From: Oscillospiraceae bacterium
GTDB lineage: Bacteria > Bacillota > Clostridia > Oscillospirales > Oscillospiraceae
Direction: 5' to 3'
Assembly: GCA_020025615.1 (NCBI GenBank)
Contig: JAHHRT010000013.1
Location: 1 to 25,410, forward strand
DNA: 25,410 nt
Shown here: piece after piece, positions 21,278-25,410 of the stretch
Position numbering within the stretch: position 1 is the stretch's first letter
Layout of the letters: the number at the start of each line of letters is the position of its first letter
Notes under the pieces: generated by a model
Seen by the model: the letters and a program-made list of their open reading frames with translations, nothing else
What the model was told of the DNA's origin: nothing
Databases searched by the model: none
Translations under genes and position numbers: made by a program

Positions 21278-23497
21278 GTGGCAGAACAGGAACTGGAAAT
21301 TTTGCAGGGCGCCATCAGCGCTGTGGTATATGAGAATTATGAAAACGGATATGCGGTGCTCCGTCTGAATGTAGGCGGCGGTCAGAACGTAACGGTGGTG
21401 GGCACCATCCCCCTGCCTGCGGTCGGAGAGCGGCTGATGGTCACCGGCAAGTGGGCCAGCCACTCAAACTACGGACGCCAGTTTGAAGCGGAGTTCCTGG
21501 AGCGGCTGATGCCCCAGACCTGCTTTGAGATTGTCAGCTATCTTTCCAGCCGGGTTATCAAAGGCATTGGCCCGAAAATGGCGGCCCGGATTGTGGACCA
21601 CTTCGGCGAAGAGACCTTGGTGATTATGGAGCGAGAGCCGGGACGGCTGGCAGAGGTCCCCGGTATCTCCCGGGAAAAGGCAAAAAGCATCGGTGAGGAG
21701 TTTCGGCTCCAGGTGGGTATGCGCCAGCTGATGGAGTTTTTTGCCATGCACCACCTGCCCGCCGAGCTGGCGGTGCGGACCTATAAGCTCTATGGAGACA
21801 GCACCATTGAGCTGCTCTATGACGATCCCTACCTTCTTATGGATGAGGGGCTGGATGCCCCCTTTGGGGCGGTGGACCGATTTGCCATCGAACTGGGTGT
21901 GGCGGGGGATGATCCCCGGCGGATTGAAGCCGGAATTCTCTTTGAACTGCGGTACAATCTTTCCGGGGGGCACAGCTTCCTGCCGGAGGATAAGCTGCGG
22001 ATTGCTACCTGTCAGCTCCTTTCTGTGGAGGCTGAGGCGGTAACCCAGGGAATCCAGCGGCTCCACGAAGGGGAGCGGATTGTCAGAGACTATCTGGCAG
22101 GAATTACCGTGGACTATCTGCCGGAGCTCTATGAGGCGGAGGTTTACTGCACCCAGCGGCTGCTGGAATTTGCAAAGAGCACCTTCCCGGAACCCCGGGG
22201 CCTCAATAAAATGATGAAGCAGGTGGCACAGGCCAGCGGCATCCAGTATTCTGAGGGCCAGGAGCAGGCAATCCGCCAGGCGGCTTCCTCCGGGCTGCTG
22301 CTGATTACCGGCGGCCCAGGTACTGGTAAAACCACCATATTAAATGGTATCCTCACCCTGTTGGGGCAGATGCAGCTCAAGTGTCTGGTGGCGGCTCCCA
22401 CAGGCCGGGCAGCGCAGCGGATGACGGAGGTTACCGGGGAAGATGCCTCCACCATTCATAGACTGTTGGAGGCGGGAATCGACCCTGCCACAGGAGATAT
22501 GGTTTTCACCCGGGACGAGGACAACCCCTTAAAGTGCGATGCTGTGATTGTAGATGAGATGTCCATGGTGGATGTCCAGCTCCTCAGCAGTCTTCTCCAT
22601 GCCATTCCCCATGGAAAGCGCCTGATTTTGGTGGGCGACCCGGATCAGCTGCCCCCGGTGGGCCCGGGATTTCCGTTCCAGGATATGCTGCGAAGCGGCG
22701 AGCTTCCGGCGGTGCGCCTCACCGAAATCTTCCGTCAGGCCCAGAAGAGCCTGATTGTTATGAATGCCCACCGGGTCAACCAGGGCCAGCTGCCGGATCT
22801 TCGCACCGTTACCAGTGACTTCTTCTTTATGAGAAGACCTACGGAAGAGGGCGTATGCCAGCTGATTCGGGACCTGTGCACCACAAGACTGCCCAAGAAT
22901 ATGGGCATCCCCCCGGAGCAGATTCAGGTACTGTCTCCCACCCGGAAGGGAACGGTGGGGACGGCAAACCTCAATCAGATTCTCCAGGCGGCCCTGAATC
23001 CGCCTGCTCCTGAAAAGAAGGAGCGGAAATACGGCGACTTCACCTTCCGGGAAGGGGACCGGGTGATGCAGATTCGCAATAACTACGACATTCTCTGGAA
23101 ACGCCGGGACGGCGTGGGTGTTGGCGCCGGCATCTTCAACGGAGACATCGGTGTCATCGAATCCATTGACACGGCGGCGGAGAATCTGACGGTGGTTTTT
23201 GACGACCGGGAGGCGGAGTATGATTTTACCCAGCTCAATGAGCTGGAACCTGCCTATGCCATGACGGTACATAAGAGCCAGGGCAGCGAATACCGGGCTG
23301 TGATTCTCACTGCCTGGAATGGCTCTCCCTATCTTCTCACCCGGTCTATTCTCTATACTGCCATTACCCGGGCCCGGGAGCTGCTTATCATTGTGGGCCG
23401 GGAACAGACGGTGGCGGCGATGACGGAAAACGCGGCGAAGAACCGCCGCTATACAGGCCTCAAGCTGCGGCTCCAGGGAAAGGTCGGCAAGGAATGA
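21278..23497 (+). CDS. recD2: RecD2-type SF1B DNA helicase
   Basis: A 739-aa 5'-to-3' helicase of the RecD2/YrrC type, acting in DNA repair without RecBC. The N-terminal OB-like part is followed by helix-hairpin-helix motifs (VIKGIGPKMAARIVDHFGE, then VPGISREKAKSIGEEF). The helicase core has Walker A GGPGTGKT (345-352), DExx motif VDEMS (near 426), GDPDQLPPVGPG, and the C-terminal YAMTVHKSQGSEY and LYTAITRAREL motifs. The start is uncertain: GTG 21278 is preceded by GGAGAAGAG at good spacing; ATGs at 21248 and 21263 are in frame but have poor sites. The stop overlaps the comF start by four bases, so the genes are coupled. Confidence 0.95.
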   Translation: MAEQELEILQGAISAVVYENYENGYAVLRLNVGGGQNVTVVGTIPLPAVGERLMVTGKWASHSNYGRQFEAEFLERLMPQTCFEIVSYLSSRVIKGIGPKMAARIVDHFGEETLVIMEREPGRLAEVPGISREKAKSIGEEFRLQVGMRQLMEFFAMHHLPAELAVRTYKLYGDSTIELLYDDPYLLMDEGLDAPFGAVDRFAIELGVAGDDPRRIEAGILFELRYNLSGGHSFLPEDKLRIATCQLLSVEAEAVTQGIQRLHEGERIVRDYLAGITVDYLPELYEAEVYCTQRLLEFAKSTFPEPRGLNKMMKQVAQASGIQYSEGQEQAIRQAASSGLLLITGGPGTGKTTILNGILTLLGQMQLKCLVAAPTGRAAQRMTEVTGEDASTIHRLLEAGIDPATGDMVFTRDEDNPLKCDAVIVDEMSMVDVQLLSSLLHAIPHGKRLILVGDPDQLPPVGPGFPFQDMLRSGELPAVRLTEIFRQAQKSLIVMNAHRVNQGQLPDLRTVTSDFFFMRRPTEEGVCQLIRDLCTTRLPKNMGIPPEQIQVLSPTRKGTVGTANLNQILQAALNPPAPEKKERKYGDFTFREGDRVMQIRNNYDILWKRRDGVGVGAGIFNGDIGVIESIDTAAENLTVVFDDREAEYDFTQLNELEPAYAMTVHKSQGSEYRAVILTAWNGSPYLLTRSILYTAITRARELLIIVGREQTVAAMTENAAKNRRYTGLKLRLQGKVGKE

Positions 23498-24144
23498 AAA
23501 GCTTGTGGGATCTGCTGTTCCCCAGAAAATGCATTCTCTGCGGATGCCTGCTGGATGACGAGGATGTGCTCTGTCAGCACTGCCGGAAGGACGGCCCCAA
23601 TTATCCGACCAGAAAAACAAAGTGCCAATTTCTTGACAGCTATACGGCTGTCTGGTATTATAAAGAGAACGTCAGACGAAGCCTTCTGCGTTATAAGTTC
23701 TACCATGGGACCAATCTGGCCCCGGCATACGGGCGGCTGCTTGCAGCGCGGATTCGCGTCATGTATCCGGAGGGCTTCGACCTTATGACCTGGGTGCCCA
23801 CCGCATCTCTTCGGAAATTTCGGCGGGGCTACGATCAGGCGGAGCTGCTGGCGAAGGCTGTGGGCAGGGAACTGGGGCTTTCCCCGGTGAAGCTGCTGAA
23901 AAAGATCCGCAACAACCGGGCACAGTCCGGACTGAAAAACGCCGCGCAGCGGCGGGCCAACGTGGTGGGCGTTTACCGTCTCACCGGGAAAGCGTCGGTA
24001 GAGGGAAAACGAATCCTTCTGCTGGACGATATTCTCACCACAGGAGCCACCGCCGGAGAGTGCGCCCGAATGTTGCGGACCGCAGGTGCCAAGGAAGTAC
24101 ACTGTGCCGTTGTGGCGGCAGGTGAGAAACAATCGGAATTCTAA
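23494..24144 (+). CDS. comF: ComF-family phosphoribosyltransferase-like protein
   Basis: A 216-aa protein of the ComF family. A zinc-ribbon-like N-terminus has C13-x2-C16 and C27-x2-C30. The C-terminal phosphoribosyltransferase-type fold has the PRPP-binding loop LLLDDILTTGAT (about 175-186) with D178-D179. VPTASLRKFRRGYDQAELLA matches the ComF block with the conserved RGYNQ-like sequence (here RGYDQ). ComF is required for uptake of single-stranded DNA in competent Bacillus and Haemophilus, but it is also found in bacteria not known to be competent. No other competence genes are in this window. The gene overlaps recD2 by ATGA and lies 19 bp before mreB. Confidence 0.93.
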   Translation: MKSLWDLLFPRKCILCGCLLDDEDVLCQHCRKDGPNYPTRKTKCQFLDSYTAVWYYKENVRRSLLRYKFYHGTNLAPAYGRLLAARIRVMYPEGFDLMTWVPTASLRKFRRGYDQAELLAKAVGRELGLSPVKLLKKIRNNRAQSGLKNAAQRRANVVGVYRLTGKASVEGKRILLLDDILTTGATAGECARMLRTAGAKEVHCAVVAAGEKQSEF

Positions 24145-24163
24145 TTCTAATGTAGGTGATACT

Positions 24164-25207
24164 ATGCGTCATTTATTTTCTTCAAAAGACCTGGGTGTAG
24201 ACCTGGGTACCTCTAACGTGCTGATCTTTGCCGACGGCAAGGGTGTTGTGGTGCGTGAGCCCTCTGTTGTGGCGGTGGATAAGAACACCGGCAAGATTTT
24301 GCAGGTTGGTGCCGCTGCCCGGAATATGCTGGGCCGTACCCCCGGCAACGTGGTTGCCATGCATCCTCTGAAGGACGGCATCATTTCTGACCATGAGATG
24401 ACCGTTCGGATGCTTCAGGAAATGTTTAAGACGGCTACCCAGGCATCCTTCTTCACGCCCAAGCCCCGTGTGGTCATCAGCGTGCCTTCCGGTGTTACTG
24501 AGGTTGAGGAGCGTTCCGTTATCAACGCCGCACTGGAAGCCGGTGCCCGCCGTGTGTTCCTGATTGAAGAGCCTCTGGCAGCCGGACTGGGCGCCGGACT
24601 GGATATTAAGGGTGCCAGCGGTCACCTGGTTGTGGACATCGGCGGCGGTACTACCGACATTGCTGTTCTCAGCATGAACGGCGTGGCGGTGTCCTCCTCT
24701 CTGCGGATTGCAGGCGATGCCTTTGACGAGTCCATTGCCCGGTATGTCCGCCGTCAGCATGGCGTGGTCATTGGACAGGTCACTGCTGAGAATATCAAGA
24801 TTCAGATTGGCCAGGTGTTCCCCCGTGATGAGGAACTGAGCATGAACGTGAAGGGCAGAGATGCCAAGACCGGTATGCCGAAGGAAGTCACCCTGACTTC
24901 TACGGAAATCTATGAGGTGCTCCGCCGTCCTGCCCGCCAGATTGCGGACGAGACCCTGGCTGTGCTGGAGCAGGCAAGCCCTGAGCTGGTCAGCGATATT
25001 TCGGAAAACGGCATTACCCTCACCGGCGGATGCAGCCAGCTGTGGGGTATGGATATGCTGCTGATGGAGCGTACCGGCATTGCCTGTATCATTGCCGATG
25101 ATCCCGACTCCTGCACGGCCTTTGGCTGCGGCAAGAGCCTTGCCTGGATCAATCGGATGCAGGAAGGTCCCATCAACATTGCCAGAAAGCGCATGATGCG
25201 CGGCTGA
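24164..25207 (+). CDS. mreB: MreB/Mbl-family rod-shape actin homologue
   Basis: A 347-aa bacterial actin that forms membrane-bound filaments guiding lateral cell-wall synthesis. The actin-type ATP site is visible: phosphate 1 DLGTSNVLIF (N-terminal; the usual GTANT is GTSNV here), phosphate 2 VVDIGGGTTDIAVLS, and the adenosine motif ITLTGGCSQLWGMD. The MreB hallmark VISVPSGVTEVEERSVINAA and IEEPLAAGLGAGLDI are present. The start at 24164 has TAGGTGA upstream; an ATG at 24086 lies inside comF and was rejected. No mreC or mreD follows directly, so it is probably a solo MreB/Mbl paralogue rather than the mreBCD locus. Confidence 0.94.
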   Translation: MRHLFSSKDLGVDLGTSNVLIFADGKGVVVREPSVVAVDKNTGKILQVGAAARNMLGRTPGNVVAMHPLKDGIISDHEMTVRMLQEMFKTATQASFFTPKPRVVISVPSGVTEVEERSVINAALEAGARRVFLIEEPLAAGLGAGLDIKGASGHLVVDIGGGTTDIAVLSMNGVAVSSSLRIAGDAFDESIARYVRRQHGVVIGQVTAENIKIQIGQVFPRDEELSMNVKGRDAKTGMPKEVTLTSTEIYEVLRRPARQIADETLAVLEQASPELVSDISENGITLTGGCSQLWGMDMLLMERTGIACIIADDPDSCTAFGCGKSLAWINRMQEGPINIARKRMMRG

Positions 25208-25223
25208 TGAAAGGAAGGTTGCT

Positions 25224-25410
25224 ATGGAAACAAAGGTCAAAATGGGCCCCAGTGCTTTGAAAATCATAGGACTTATCTATTGTCCTTTGGGCAGCTTGTT
25301 TGTGATTATCGGCATTGCCCTGGGTATTTTCGTAAATCCCTTGTTTCTTGCAATGTTTGGCGGTATCGGCGGCATTTTTGCTGTTCTGGGAGTTATATTC
25401 CTGGTGATTG
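25224..25410 (+). CDS. Membrane protein, cut off by the window edge
   Basis: The first 62 codons of a gene that runs off the right end. It starts METKVKMGPSALKIIGLIYC and has two hydrophobic segments (about 14-36 and 41-62) rich in Gly and Ile, so it is a membrane protein. AAGGAAGG (25211-25218) lies five bases before the ATG. It begins 16 bp after the mreB stop, so it is probably in the same operon. I do not recognise the family from this fragment. Confidence 0.75.
   Translation, partial: METKVKMGPSALKIIGLIYCPLGSLFVIIGIALGIFVNPLFLAMFGGIGGIFAVLGVIFLVI

Noticed and set aside
23494..24144. Evidence for a competence locus
   Set aside because: comF alone is widespread in non-competent bacteria, and no other com gene is present in the window.

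Overview
The window looks like chromosomal DNA from a Gram-positive, anaerobic member of the Clostridia, most likely the Oscillospiraceae/Ruminococcaceae of the gut. The grounds are moderately high GC in the genes, strong AGGAGG-type ribosome binding sites, promoters with TTGNNN-17-TATAAT spacing, abundant intrinsic terminators, and a gene set of RecD2, ComF, MreB, an LTA-synthase-like enzyme and an ATP synthase operon led by atpZ/atpI. The family placement is inference. No tRNA, rRNA, CRISPR array, insertion sequence or prophage gene is visible.

Layout. Positions 1-272 hold a 12-bp tandem repeat, a rightward terminator and a fossil signal-peptide coding segment. The segment abuts the 3' end of a leftward GT4 glycosyltransferase (273-1469). 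Three separately promoted or led rightward genes follow: an ArsC/Spx-like thioredoxin-fold protein, an M28 zinc aminopeptidase-like protein, and an AzgA-type purine permease with a hairpin-rich leader. A very large surface protein (5144-8800) comes next. It has a signal peptide, two tandem modules of EF-hand loop + 14 leucine-rich repeats + cap, a Thr/Pro stalk of 24-residue repeats, one membrane helix and a charged cytoplasmic tail. It converges on leftward asnS, with back-to-back terminators between them. Rightward genes then encode an LTA-synthase-like membrane phosphotransferase, a GNAT acetyltransferase and a 61-aa membrane protein, the last two in AT-richer DNA.

The leftward F1Fo ATP synthase operon (21007 down to 13698) is complete: atpZ-atpI-atpB-atpE-atpF-atpH-atpA-atpG-atpD-atpC. 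It has a near-consensus promoter upstream and a terminator after atpC. Subunit c carries a two-carboxylate ion site (E33 and E66 with T67, T68, Y71), as in Na+-driven rotors. Subunit a carries an apparent extra helical hairpin between its two conserved C-terminal helices. Divergent from it runs recD2-comF-mreB plus a membrane protein gene cut off by the right edge.

Most of the window is ordinary housekeeping DNA. The parts most worth a second look are the receptor-like LRR protein, the subunit a insertion with the two-carboxylate c ring, the signal-peptide fossil, and the structured leaders of the permease and LRR genes.
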